Below are positions 8,665 through 16,947 of a stretch of DNA of 64,000 nucleotides, in pieces (position 1 is the stretch's first letter; each line of letters begins with the position of its first letter). The notes beneath the pieces were generated by a model. It worked only from the letters and a program-made list of their open reading frames with translations, was not told the origin of the DNA and searched no databases. Source of the stretch: Bremerella sp. P1 (GTDB lineage Bacteria; Planctomycetota; Planctomycetia; Pirellulales; Pirellulaceae); the NCBI RefSeq assembly GCF_028748185.1, contig NZ_CP118164.1, positions 868,001 through 932,000 of the forward strand, given 5' to 3'. Both the position numbers and the translations under genes were made by a program.

Positions 8665-9114
8665 CTATACTCCTTTACGCATGAAACCGCTCAGGGCGAT
8701 CTCGTCTATTTGTTTCGCTTCCGTCGCAGCTTCCAACTGTAGGTGCTGCTCGTGCTTTTGTTCTTTGAGCTTCTCCAGCGTTCGCACTTCATGGTCCGCA
8801 TCGATCAATGCCTGGCGTCGCTGCTGGATGTGCGGTTGAAGCTTGAGCATCAACTGCTGCTTCTCGACGTGTAACGCCTTCAAAAACACCACCTCACGCT
8901 GCGAAGCGGTGATCAAGTCGACATTCAGGGTCCCGGCTTGGGTCAGACCACGAATGTAGGCGTGTTGGTCTTCAATGTCATTTTCGATCCCCGCCTGGTG
9001 TTCCTTGAGCTGCTCTTCAGCTCGCAGCACTTCGGCAAGTTCCGCGCGACGCTCATCCCGTGCAGCGATTTTTAGCCGCAGGTAGGTCTCGAGTCGGAAG
9101 CGGAACTTGGACAT
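8665..9114 (-). CDS. fliJ: Flagellar export chaperone FliJ
   Basis: The protein has 149 residues and is almost entirely coiled coil, beginning MSKFRFRLETYLRLK, which is the typical FliJ opening (F-R-L-x-x-x-L). FliJ sits in the FliI ATPase ring like the gamma subunit of F1 and couples it to the FlhA export gate. It follows fliI by 17 bp and precedes the MotE-like gene by 2 bp. Sequence conservation in FliJ is low; the call rests on size, coiled-coil content, N-terminal pattern and position. Confidence 0.85.
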   Translation of the reverse strand: MSKFRFRLETYLRLKIAARDERRAELAEVLRAEEQLKEHQAGIENDIEDQHAYIRGLTQAGTLNVDLITASQREVVFLKALHVEKQQLMLKLQPHIQQRRQALIDADHEVRTLEKLKEQKHEQHLQLEAATEAKQIDEIALSGFMRKGV

Positions 9115-9131
9115 GACGATCTATTTCCTAG

Positions 9132-10490
9132 TTACCGGGCGGCGATTTTCGGGCCACCGGCGGCCTGAAGGTTAGGTTGGGCGATACTGCACTTACGAAC
9201 CAGGGCCATCAACTGCTCTTGGGCAGACTCAACGCTTGCCTGTTCATCAACACGCTGACGAAGGAATCGATCAATCTCGTCCTTCAAGCGAATGGCCATA
9301 TCGATTCGCGGATTGGAACCTTGGCGATACGCTCCAATGTTGATCAGGTCTTCGTTCTCGGCATAGGTTGCCATCAGGTCGCGAATCACGATCGCCCCGG
9401 CACGAACTTCCTCGCTCACGAGGTCGTTCATCAAACGACTGATGCTTTGCATAATGTCGATCGCTGGGTAGTGACCTTTGCTGGCGAGCTTTCGCGACAG
9501 CACAATGTGCCCGTCGAGTAAACCACGCACCGTGTCAGCCACCGGTTCATTCGTGTCATCCCCTTCGACCAACACGGTGTAGAACGCCGTGATACTTCCT
9601 TGCTGTGTGCGTCCGGTTCGCTCCACCAGGCGAGGCAGCATCGCGAACATGGACGGTGGATATCCTTTGGTCGTGGGAGGCTCGCCGGCGGCCAGGCCGA
9701 TCTCACGCTGTGCCATGGCGAAACGCGTCACGCTATCCATCAGGAAGAGCACGTTCTTGCCACTTGCACGAAACGATTCGGCAATGCTGGTCGCGGCCAT
9801 TGCCGCTTGCATCCGCTGAATGGCTGGCTGATCGCTTGTCGCCACGACCACAACGCTCCGTGCCATCCCCTCTGGCCCGAGGTCGCGTTCGATGAAGTCG
9901 TTCACTTCACGGCCTCGTTCGCCGATCAACGCAATCACATTCACATCGGCCGACGTGTAGCGGGCCATCATCCCCAGGGTGACACTCTTGCCGACACCAC
10001 TGCCGGCGAAGATCCCCACGCGTTGGCCCAGCCCGCAGGTCAACATGCCGTCGATGGCTCGAACACCGGTCGAGATCGTTTGGTCGATTCGTGGTCGGTT
10101 GATCGCGTTGGGGGGATCTTGGTCTAAACGAACTCGATCCGTAGGAATCGCTGCAGGCAGGTCATCGACGCAGTTTCCATGAGCGTCCAGCACCCGGCCA
10201 AGGAGTTGTTCTCCAACACCCACCGTACGGAACGAATGAGTCAGGCGAACGCGGTTCCCGCGCCGAATTCCTTGTACGCCAGTCAGTGGATAGATGAGCG
10301 TTTGCTCGCCCTTGAAGCCAATGACTTCCGCAGGGATCGGCGGCCCGACTTGCCGTTCGACTTCCACGACCGCACCAATTGGCACCGGGAACCCGGCAAC
10401 GGCGGTGGTGGTTCCGAAGGTTTCAACGACACTTCCGGTAACCGCCGTCGGCATGACCTGATTGAGTCGACTCTTGAGAGCAGCAATCAT
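9132..10490 (-). CDS. fliI: Flagellum-specific ATPase FliI
   Basis: The protein has 452 residues. An N-terminal beta-barrel (to about 95) is followed by the catalytic domain with Walker A AGSGVGKS (162-169), the ALIGERGREVNDFIERDLG signature and Walker B 'VLFLMDSVTRFAMAQREIGLAAGEPP' split around FLMDS. FliI is the export ATPase, homologous to the F1 beta subunit, and energises loading of flagellar substrates. Its ATG overlaps the fliH stop codon by 4 bp (ATGA), so the two are coupled; FliH is its regulator. Length and motifs are full and normal. Confidence 0.97.
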   Translation of the reverse strand: MIAALKSRLNQVMPTAVTGSVVETFGTTTAVAGFPVPIGAVVEVERQVGPPIPAEVIGFKGEQTLIYPLTGVQGIRRGNRVRLTHSFRTVGVGEQLLGRVLDAHGNCVDDLPAAIPTDRVRLDQDPPNAINRPRIDQTISTGVRAIDGMLTCGLGQRVGIFAGSGVGKSVTLGMMARYTSADVNVIALIGERGREVNDFIERDLGPEGMARSVVVVATSDQPAIQRMQAAMAATSIAESFRASGKNVLFLMDSVTRFAMAQREIGLAAGEPPTTKGYPPSMFAMLPRLVERTGRTQQGSITAFYTVLVEGDDTNEPVADTVRGLLDGHIVLSRKLASKGHYPAIDIMQSISRLMNDLVSEEVRAGAIVIRDLMATYAENEDLINIGAYRQGSNPRIDMAIRLKDEIDRFLRQRVDEQASVESAQEQLMALVRKCSIAQPNLQAAGGPKIAAR

Positions 10491-11155
10491 GTGGCACCTC
10501 CCAACTCGTCAGCAATCCGTGACAGCTGCGTTTCGATGCGATTGTCGATTGCCCCAAATGGGGTTTCCACAATGCAGCCGCCGCGACTGATGGCAGGGTC
10601 GGCAATGATCTGCGTCGAGGCAAGCTTCTTCAACTCGTCGCACAGCATCGCTTCGCCACTTTGCATGCTGCTTAAGTCTTGAGGATTGAGTCGAATGTGA
10701 ATCTCGCCACATCCTGACGCCAGTTGCAACGATTCGCGGACGAGCGAGGCCGAGATCTGAGGATCACTGGCTAGCTCGCGACGGACAACCTTTTCCGCGA
10801 TCGCGACGGCGACCTGAAGGCCGATCTTTTCCCACTGATTGAGCCAGTTTTGCCGCTCGGTCGTCAGGTCTTGTACTAAGGTTCGCAGTGCCGGCAGCAG
10901 CGTCGCGGCATGCTGATCGACTTCGGCCTTAAGCGACTGGCGGGCTCTTTGTTCGGCGGCTTGACGCCCTTCGGCTTCGGCCTTGGCACGTATCTGCTTG
11001 GCTTGCTCTTGGGCCTGCTTGATGATGTCGGCGGCCTTGAGCTTCACATTGTTTAAGTCGCTTTGCGCCTTGTCGGATACGTCGTTCAAATTAAAAGCGA
11101 CGGTCGACAGCGTGTGGGCTTCGTGCTCAAGTTTTCCGGATTTGATGACGGCCAT
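10487..11155 (-). CDS. fliH: Flagellar assembly protein FliH
   Basis: The protein has 222 residues: an N-terminal helical/coiled-coil segment (about 30-110, rich in A, E, K, Q and R) and a C-terminal domain with 'VAVAIAEKVVRRELA' and 'CIVETPFGAIDNRIETQL', the latter being the recognisable FliH/YscL signature (G-x-I-D-x-x-x-x-x-Q). FliH is the peripheral stalk of the export ATPase and docks FliI at the C-ring. It lies between fliG and fliI and overlaps fliI by 4 bp. Confidence 0.9.
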   Translation of the reverse strand: MAVIKSGKLEHEAHTLSTVAFNLNDVSDKAQSDLNNVKLKAADIIKQAQEQAKQIRAKAEAEGRQAAEQRARQSLKAEVDQHAATLLPALRTLVQDLTTERQNWLNQWEKIGLQVAVAIAEKVVRRELASDPQISASLVRESLQLASGCGEIHIRLNPQDLSSMQSGEAMLCDELKKLASTQIIADPAISRGGCIVETPFGAIDNRIETQLSRIADELGGAT

Positions 11156-11167
11156 GCTGCGTTCTCC

Positions 11168-12325
11168 TTATGCGGCTGCCTGAAGTCGGCTCGTTGTCGG
11201 AGCCTGGGAAGCCACAAGCAACGCATCCGCTGCCAGGCACATTTGCCGTTTCGCGTGGTCGATATCGGCCAGCAAGACCGGCTGCATTTCACGAATCTTT
11301 CGTTCCAGTAGCTTCACGTCCCCTGCCCCGAGACCACGAGAGATCCGCTTCATCACCGCCGGCGAAGCACCGCACAAAGCCAACAGCACGACCTTAGGGC
11401 CCGCTTGATGCAAGACCTTGGCCAGTGACGTATCGTCCAGCACGGCAAAGCGTTCAAACGGGAACTTGGGTTGTGGTAGTTCTCGCGGAACGGCTTCCTT
11501 CTTGGGTGCCGGTCGGGGAGCTTCTACAACCGCTTCGACCTTTGGTTCCACTTTCGGTTCAGGCTTGGCCGGAACAGGTGGCAGCGAAACGGCCGCCGGT
11601 TGAGGCATGGGCATTTTGATGATCGAACGTTCGATTTCGGCACCCTTGAGCGATTCCAATTCACCTGGAAGCTGCGAACCACGACTGCGTAATTCGGCCA
11701 GAAGTTGTTCGGCTTGATCGCCGGACGAAGCATTGAGGATTGCCTGAGCAGCGGCCATTCCCATACGGCGACGCTCGAATGCCAACACCTGACGCGAAAC
11801 GATCTGTTTGATTCGCGATTCAATCTCGGCCACGATCTCTTGCGAAGGCTCGTCCAACTGCGTGATGCGATGCACGACGTCTGCTTGCAGGCGAGCAGGT
11901 AGTTGCCGCAAGATCTCCGACGCCCGTTCTGGCTGGAGATAGCTCATTACTACAGCGGTGACCTGCGGGTGCTCTTGCTCGAAGAATGGCGCCAGCATCT
12001 CGCTGGGGGCATCATTCAAAAAGGCAAACGGCGGAGGCGTGGACGCCGACGACTCTACCGCGGGGACACCTTCCGGTTCTTGGTAAGTGAACTCCATCTC
12101 GACGCCGGGATCTTCAGCAGGCAGTTGTCGACCTGAGTTACGCAGGAATTCATCGAGAACGGTCTGTCGTTCTTCATCCGATACATTTTCCAACTCGATC
12201 GACATCCAGCGAATCTGAGAGGCGACCTCTTCCGGCATGCTCTCGAGAAGCTTATCGGCCGAGGCCTCATCTAAGCTGGCGATGACGATGGCGGCTTTGC
12301 GAATTGTTTCAGGGGACGTGCTCAT
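11168..12325 (-). CDS. fliG: Flagellar motor switch protein FliG with a long Pro-rich linker
   Basis: The protein has 385 residues against about 330 in most FliG. The N-domain (FliF binding) spans about 1-70; the middle domain has the EHPQ motif (FFEQEHPQVTAVVMSYL, near 115-130). A Pro/Lys/Glu-rich linker of some 60 residues (about 225-285) separates it from the C-terminal torque domain, where 'FERFAVLDD' replaces the usual F-x-F-x-D-L-x-x-L-D-D. Charged residues follow in the helix that faces MotA. FliG transmits torque and switches direction. The gene lies between fliF and fliH, 38 bp after fliF. Confidence 0.9.
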   Translation of the reverse strand: MSTSPETIRKAAIVIASLDEASADKLLESMPEEVASQIRWMSIELENVSDEERQTVLDEFLRNSGRQLPAEDPGVEMEFTYQEPEGVPAVESSASTPPPFAFLNDAPSEMLAPFFEQEHPQVTAVVMSYLQPERASEILRQLPARLQADVVHRITQLDEPSQEIVAEIESRIKQIVSRQVLAFERRRMGMAAAQAILNASSGDQAEQLLAELRSRGSQLPGELESLKGAEIERSIIKMPMPQPAAVSLPPVPAKPEPKVEPKVEAVVEAPRPAPKKEAVPRELPQPKFPFERFAVLDDTSLAKVLHQAGPKVVLLALCGASPAVMKRISRGLGAGDVKLLERKIREMQPVLLADIDHAKRQMCLAADALLVASQAPTTSRLQAAA

Positions 12326-12363
12326 GATGTTTCTCTAAAAAGTGCAACAACCTTTAGGGGCAC

Positions 12364-14034
12364 TTAGTTGGGACTTCCGATCCAGGTTTGCAGAATTCCC
12401 AAAGCCGTATCAGGGTCTTCACGAACCATGTCGGCCAATTCGTTTTTCAAGTTAGGACCGCTACCTTGGGCAAAGCGTTTCTTCAGCAGCCCTTGCATCG
12501 ATCCCTCGGGCAGCTCTTCCTTTTTTTCTTCCTTGGCTTGAGTCGCCGCTGGGTCTTCCAGCTTGAAGGATTCGTTTTGATCGGATGCACCGGCACCGCT
12601 TTTCAGCATGCCACGAAGCATGAATAGTCCGACAACGGCGAATCCAATCGTCGCCATGGTTTGCCAATTGGTTGCCAACCAAGCCATGGCTGTATCAGCC
12701 ACCGCAGGCTCAGGCGTTGGTGTTTCGGGAAGTTGAGGAGCCGTCCAGACATATACCTGGGGATAAGGATCGTCCCCCTTGGCTTGCTCTGGCAGCAACG
12801 TCACCACGGTGGTTTCCACCGTTTTTTTGGTCTCGTCTTCGATCTTCTTCAGTTCGCCCGGATCTGGAGTCTTCGGCTGCTGACCGACAGGCGTAGGGTT
12901 ACGCGAGTTCCAGACATCGACGTAGTACTGACTAGGAATGCTGACCGAAACGGTGACTCGCTTCGGCGTGAGCGATGCCAACTGTTTCTGGGTGTAGTCC
13001 TGGTTGGTGACGGCAAGCGTTTCTTCTCGATTCGATTCCGAGGTCTCTTCGCGCATCGGATTCGAGCTGACTGAGGTGGGCTGATTCGGTCCTTGGCGCT
13101 CCAAACCTGGCCGACCCGAATTGGTTGGCGTCCGGCGTATCTCGGATGATTTCTCTGCCATCGAAGCCAACGGGGTCGGTCGTGGATCGTACTTAATTCC
13201 CTTTTCGATGCGGTTCATCTCTGGATCAAGTTCGACATTGACCGTCACGTTGTTGCCGCTGATGAATCGCAGGGCGTTGTCGATCGTTTCGGTCCAGTGG
13301 TCCTCGAACCATTTCTTGCGTGCTGCGTAAGGGTCGTCATTGACCGAAGCCAAGTCATTGTCCAGCCCGCTAAAGGTTTTCCGCGTGTTCAAGTCGGTCA
13401 CGGAAACATGTTCAGCATCGAGGCCTGCAATCGAGTGAGCGATGTAGTTTTGAACGCTTTTGACGGTCTTGGCATCGATCTCTTCCGAGCCACTCGGACG
13501 CACAACCACCGAAGCCGTGTATACCTTCTTACGAGGAAATCCACCCTTGTCTTCGATGTCGTACTGGACCGACGCGTACTCGATACCACGCATGTTGCGC
13601 AGCACCAAAGCCATCTCCTTCTCGCGAGCAACCTTCTGCCGGTCAGCGCGGTGGGCTTCCGATTCAAATGGACTTGCTTGTTCGACAGCGCCGACCATGC
13701 TGTCGTGGAAGTCTGGCGGAATCGCGTTGTTTTTGACCAGTGCGGCGATGTAGTCGACGCGGCGGCTACGCGGCACGTATATCTGGCTACCGACGACCTC
13801 ATAGTCGTCGAGTGCTTCGGAAGCAAACGCGGCGAGAATGGCCTTTTGATCGGCCGGAGCAATCGGAGCGCCCGACAGAATCGGGACGTCCTTTTGGAAC
13901 ATGTTGCTTTGAAACAGAAAAGCGACACTAGTAACAATGGCAATGACCAATAGGCCTGCGATGATCCGGGAACCGGGTGTCATCGAGACAAACAGGTCTT
14001 TGACTTGTTCAAACGCTTTGTTCAAAAAGTCCAT
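12364..14034 (-). CDS. fliF: Flagellar MS-ring protein FliF
   Basis: The protein has 556 residues from the ATG at 14034 (MDFLNKAFEQVKDLF). The frame opens 5 codons earlier at a TTG, but GAAGGG just upstream fits the ATG better. A first membrane segment lies at about 24-42, periplasmic ring-building motifs include VPILSGAPIAPADQKAILA and EKEMALVLRNMRGIEYASV, a low-complexity stretch spans about 285-340, and a second membrane segment lies near 455-475. The cytoplasmic tail ends in MVREDPDTALGILQTWIG, which binds FliG. FliF forms the MS-ring, the platform on which the export gate and C-ring are built. Confidence 0.95.
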   Translation of the reverse strand: MDFLNKAFEQVKDLFVSMTPGSRIIAGLLVIAIVTSVAFLFQSNMFQKDVPILSGAPIAPADQKAILAAFASEALDDYEVVGSQIYVPRSRRVDYIAALVKNNAIPPDFHDSMVGAVEQASPFESEAHRADRQKVAREKEMALVLRNMRGIEYASVQYDIEDKGGFPRKKVYTASVVVRPSGSEEIDAKTVKSVQNYIAHSIAGLDAEHVSVTDLNTRKTFSGLDNDLASVNDDPYAARKKWFEDHWTETIDNALRFISGNNVTVNVELDPEMNRIEKGIKYDPRPTPLASMAEKSSEIRRTPTNSGRPGLERQGPNQPTSVSSNPMREETSESNREETLAVTNQDYTQKQLASLTPKRVTVSVSIPSQYYVDVWNSRNPTPVGQQPKTPDPGELKKIEDETKKTVETTVVTLLPEQAKGDDPYPQVYVWTAPQLPETPTPEPAVADTAMAWLATNWQTMATIGFAVVGLFMLRGMLKSGAGASDQNESFKLEDPAATQAKEEKKEELPEGSMQGLLKKRFAQGSGPNLKNELADMVREDPDTALGILQTWIGSPN

Positions 14035-14117
14035 CCTTGGACCCTTCAAGCTGCGGAATCGAGTGGATTAGTTTTACCTGGCAACCGCCGAATCCTTCGG
14101 CCGTTACGTTATCTCTC

Positions 14118-14420
14118 TTAAACGCGAATGTCTTTCACTTCGGCGTAGGCTTGCATCATCTTGTTGCGAACCTGCAGCATCATTTTGAAGGACATGTCGG
14201 CTTTCTGAACAGCGGTTAACACCTCGGCCGGGTTAACATCGCCGCCGGTGAACAGCGACTCGACCGCTCGGTCGGCGTCCTGTTGCATCTGGTTTACTTC
14301 TTGAATTCCTTCGAGAAGGAATTTCCCGAACGACTCAGGCCCATTCTCCGGCTTGCCAGGCAAGGGATTGGGGGTCTGAGGAATGTTCAGCTGCTGTTGA
14401 ATTGCGTTAATGGATGCCAT
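14118..14420 (-). CDS. fliE: Flagellar hook-basal body protein FliE
   Basis: The protein has 100 residues. The middle 'ESFGKFLLEGIQEVNQMQQDADRAVE' and C-terminal 'ADMSFKMMLQVRNKMMQAYAEVKDIRV' show the FliE signature (helices with D/A-x-x-A-V, and M-L-Q-V-R-N-K-x-x-x-A-Y-x-E). FliE is the adaptor between the MS-ring/export gate and the proximal rod. It sits between flgC (19 bp upstream) and fliF, the standard flgB-flgC-fliE-fliF order. Confidence 0.93.
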   Translation of the reverse strand: MASINAIQQQLNIPQTPNPLPGKPENGPESFGKFLLEGIQEVNQMQQDADRAVESLFTGGDVNPAEVLTAVQKADMSFKMMLQVRNKMMQAYAEVKDIRV

Positions 14421-14439
14421 CGGGGGGAAGTTCCATCAA

Positions 14440-14862
14440 TTACGCCAAAATACGGAGCGTTTGGCTCGTCATGTTCTTGGTCATTTCAATCACACCCACG
14501 TTGGATTCGTAGGCTCGGCTTGCCTCCAAGGCATCGACAAACTGTTCGGTCATGTCGACGTTGGGATACTCGACATACCCTTTCCACTTGCCATCCTTGA
14601 TGGCTAGGGGGTGGTCCGGTTGCCATCGCCGCTTCGGTTCGACCGCATCTTCACGAACCTCGGCAACTTTCACCCCAGCGGCACCGCTGGTGGTTGCCAA
14701 TTCGTGGTCGGTTTCCAGGATGACGTGCTTGGCCCGGTAAGGACCGAGGCGGCCGTTGGCGTCACGTAGCGACGACATATTCGCAATATTCTGCGAAATC
14801 GTGGTCAGGCGTTCGCGTTGTGCGATGAGCCCACTGGTGCTGATATCCAAAGCGGAAATCAT
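14440..14862 (-). CDS. flgC: Flagellar proximal rod protein FlgC
   Basis: The protein has 140 residues. The N-terminus has the rod-family helix and motif (LDISTSGLIAQRERL, then QNIANMSSLRD) and the C-terminus the motif 'NVDMTEQFVDALEASRAYESNV', here with V-D-M-T-E-x-F-V-D-A-x-x-x-S-R-A-Y-E-x-N-V. These helices form the D0 coiled coil of the rod. The gene lies 40 bp after flgB and 19 bp before fliE. Length and motifs are normal. Confidence 0.94.
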   Translation of the reverse strand: MISALDISTSGLIAQRERLTTISQNIANMSSLRDANGRLGPYRAKHVILETDHELATTSGAAGVKVAEVREDAVEPKRRWQPDHPLAIKDGKWKGYVEYPNVDMTEQFVDALEASRAYESNVGVIEMTKNMTSQTLRILA

Positions 14863-14902
14863 GAGGACATCCTTTCCTGACTAAGTTAAATCCGTTGGGG
14901 GG

Positions 14903-15316
14903 TTAAACGCGTTCGCTAATGGCGACGCCCAACAAACGAAACTGGCTTTCCATGATCGCCAAGGCCGTGTTGTGCATCGTCTGGTTTTTGGACAGTTCGG
15001 CGACTTGCTTTTCGATGTCGAGGTTACTCTCGTCGTGAAACAAGATGCCGTTGAGCGAGTCTTTTACTTCTCGCATCGGGTCGCCGTCCTGGGTGTGGAC
15101 GAGCCCCGGCGAGATTGGTTCGTTCGGGTTATTCTTTCGTTCGATCGCCTCGGAAAGTACTTCGTGAAAGCGATCGACGTTCAGGTCGCGGCCTTTGTAA
15201 CCAGGCACACGCTGGTTGGCGATGTTGGTCGCCAAAATGGAGTGTCGCTTCTGCGCGAAGTTAACGACCTGTTCGAGAACAGGAACGGTGTTCGCATTGA
15301 AGATCGAGTTTTCCAT
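14903..15316 (-). CDS. flgB: Flagellar proximal rod protein FlgB
   Basis: The protein has 137 residues. 'FAQKRHSILATNIANQRVPGYKGRDL' gives the rod-protein signature (R-x-x-x-L-A-x-N-I-A-N-x-x-x-P-G-Y-K), and the C-terminus is a helix with QTMHNTALAIMESQFRLL. FlgB is the most proximal rod subunit. It is the first gene after the sigma54 promoter at 15351-15365 and has a good Shine-Dalgarno (AAGGAAG) about 8 nt before the ATG, so it opens the large structural operon. Confidence 0.94.
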   Translation of the reverse strand: MENSIFNANTVPVLEQVVNFAQKRHSILATNIANQRVPGYKGRDLNVDRFHEVLSEAIERKNNPNEPISPGLVHTQDGDPMREVKDSLNGILFHDESNLDIEKQVAELSKNQTMHNTALAIMESQFRLLGVAISERV

Positions 15317-15350
15317 GATTGGCTTCCTTACGCTTGTCGCCTGATATATT

Positions 15351-15365
15351 GCAAAGGGTGTGCCG
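15351..15365 (-). promoter_or_regulatory. Sigma54 (RpoN) promoter of the flgB operon
   Basis: Read on the minus strand the site is CGGCACACCCTTTGC, followed by A. It matches the -24/-12 consensus (TGGCAC-N5-TTGCW) with the invariant GG and GC ten bases apart. The expected transcription start is about 22 bp before the flgB ATG, leaving room for its AAGGAAG ribosome site. The upstream gene encodes a sigma54-type activator, which makes the assignment coherent. Confidence 0.82.
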
Positions 15366-15401
15366 ATCTAAGCCTGCTGGCGTCGATCACTTCTAGCATG
15401 C

Positions 15402-15511
15402 CCGCAAAGTTTGCCTGCTTCGGCAAATCTTGCGGCAATCCACTTTCGGACCCACTTTTCCGTATCTGCAACCGGCAATTCTTGCCGATCCGTTTCCGGA
15501 ATGTTTTGCCG
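15402..15511 (-). promoter_or_regulatory. Cluster of four 15-bp dyads, candidate enhancer (UAS) for the sigma54 activator
   Basis: Four sites share the form CSGCAA-N3-TTGCSG: 15402-15416 (CCGCAAAGTTTGCCT), 15421-15435 (CGGCAAATCTTGCGG), 15473-15487 (CGGCAATTCTTGCCG, a perfect dyad) and 15497-15511 (CGGAATGTTTTGCCG). They sit about 37-160 bp upstream of the -24 element, the usual place for enhancer sites of NtrC-type activators. Centres are about 19, 52 and 24 bp apart, so the sites do not all share one helical face. Confidence 0.68.
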
Positions 15512-15534
15512 ATAGCACATCCAGCACCAAGTCC

Positions 15535-16947
15535 TTAAACATGGGCAAAGGTACGAGCCCGGGGGGCCAGGCCGTAACTTCGCAGCTTGTTACTTAACGT
15601 TCGCACACTAATCCCAAGGGCGGTTGCGGTCTTTTCACGATGCCCTTCGTAGTGTTCGAGTGTTTGTTCGATCAGCTGCCGCTCCATATCTTCCAGCCGC
15701 ATTCCCACCACGGAAACGTTGCCGGTCGACTGCAGCGAAATCGACTCCTGGCTATTCTCGGTCAGCCAAGGTCGAATCTGTTCAGGGGTCAAATCGTGGC
15801 CGATCGTCAGCAGTGCGGCTCGCGTGATGATGTTTTCCAGTTCGCGAACGTTGCCTGGCCAAGGATGGCTTTGCAGCAGGTCCATCGCCGAATCGGCAAC
15901 TGTCAGCATCTCGCGACCGACTCGAACCACGGCCGCATTCAGGAAGTGATCGACCAGCATCGGAATGTCTTCGGTACGATCGCGAAGCGGAGGTAATTCA
16001 ATCGGGACCACGTTGAGTCGATAGTAAAGGTCCTGACGGAAACGACTGGCAGCCACTTCAGCCAGCAGATCGCGGTTGGAGGTTGCCAGCACGCGAACGT
16101 CAGCTTCGACCGTTGCACTGCTGCCGACTTTCTCAAATCGCTTCTCTTGCAGCACCCGAAGCAGTTTGGCCTGCAGCGGCAGATCAATCTCGGTGATTTC
16201 GTCAAGAAGGATGGTTCCCTTGTCGGCCAGCTCAAAACGTCCGATTCGGGCATGATCGGCACTGGTGAATGCACCTCGCTCGTGACCGAACAGTTCGCTT
16301 TCCATCAGGTGGGCTGAAAGGACAGGGCAATTCAGGCTGATCATCGCCTGGGCACTACGACGGCTGGCCTGGTGAATCGACCGGGCAACCAGTTCCTTTC
16401 CGGTACCACTTTCGCCGGTGATCAAGATCGTCTCGTCGGTCGGGGCTACCAGGGCAATCCGCTGACGCAAGGTCTGCATGGCCAGGCTATTGCCAATCAT
16501 CACGACCGAGTCACTATCGCCACCCGGAGGAATCGCCGTCGCACGATCGCCGCGACTGGTCGACTCGATGGCCCGCTGGATCGCCGATTCCAGGGCTTCG
16601 ACCTGGACTGGCTTTTCCAAGTAGTCGAGTGCACCAAATCGCATCGCATCCACGGCCGTATGGATGCTTCCATGGGCGGTGACCATGACCAATTGTGTTT
16701 TTTCGTGCTGGGCACGAACTTCCCGGACCAGTTGCAGGCCATCCATTCCTGGCATTTGCAGGTCGGTCACAACGACATCGAAGGCCTGCTTGGCCAGCCG
16801 TTCGAGGGCCTCACGACCGCTTCCACAACTTGCCGTTTGATAACCAATCATCGAAACGGCATCGCAAAGGCTTTCGCGCGAATGCGGATTGTCGTCGACA
16901 ATCAGTACGGAATGACTTGGCGTGGTCTTTTTCATGGCGTCGATCAT
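15535..16947 (-). CDS. Sigma54-dependent response regulator (FleR/FlrC-like flagellar activator)
   Basis: The protein has 470 residues in the NtrC layout. A receiver domain (12-125) has the acidic pair D18/D19 and phosphoacceptor D62. An AAA+ domain has Walker A GESGTGKE (178-185), the sigma54-contact loop GAFTSA (225-230, where most members have GAFTGA) and Walker B TILLDE (245-250). A Fis-type helix-turn-helix ends the protein (about 440-462). It activates sigma54 RNA polymerase from enhancers, and the next operon downstream has both a sigma54 promoter and a dyad cluster. Its ATG overlaps the kinase stop codon by 4 bp (ATGA), so kinase and regulator are a pair. Confidence 0.9.
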   Translation of the reverse strand: MIDAMKKTTPSHSVLIVDDNPHSRESLCDAVSMIGYQTASCGSGREALERLAKQAFDVVVTDLQMPGMDGLQLVREVRAQHEKTQLVMVTAHGSIHTAVDAMRFGALDYLEKPVQVEALESAIQRAIESTSRGDRATAIPPGGDSDSVVMIGNSLAMQTLRQRIALVAPTDETILITGESGTGKELVARSIHQASRRSAQAMISLNCPVLSAHLMESELFGHERGAFTSADHARIGRFELADKGTILLDEITEIDLPLQAKLLRVLQEKRFEKVGSSATVEADVRVLATSNRDLLAEVAASRFRQDLYYRLNVVPIELPPLRDRTEDIPMLVDHFLNAAVVRVGREMLTVADSAMDLLQSHPWPGNVRELENIITRAALLTIGHDLTPEQIRPWLTENSQESISLQSTGNVSVVGMRLEDMERQLIEQTLEHYEGHREKTATALGISVRTLSNKLRSYGLAPRARTFAHV

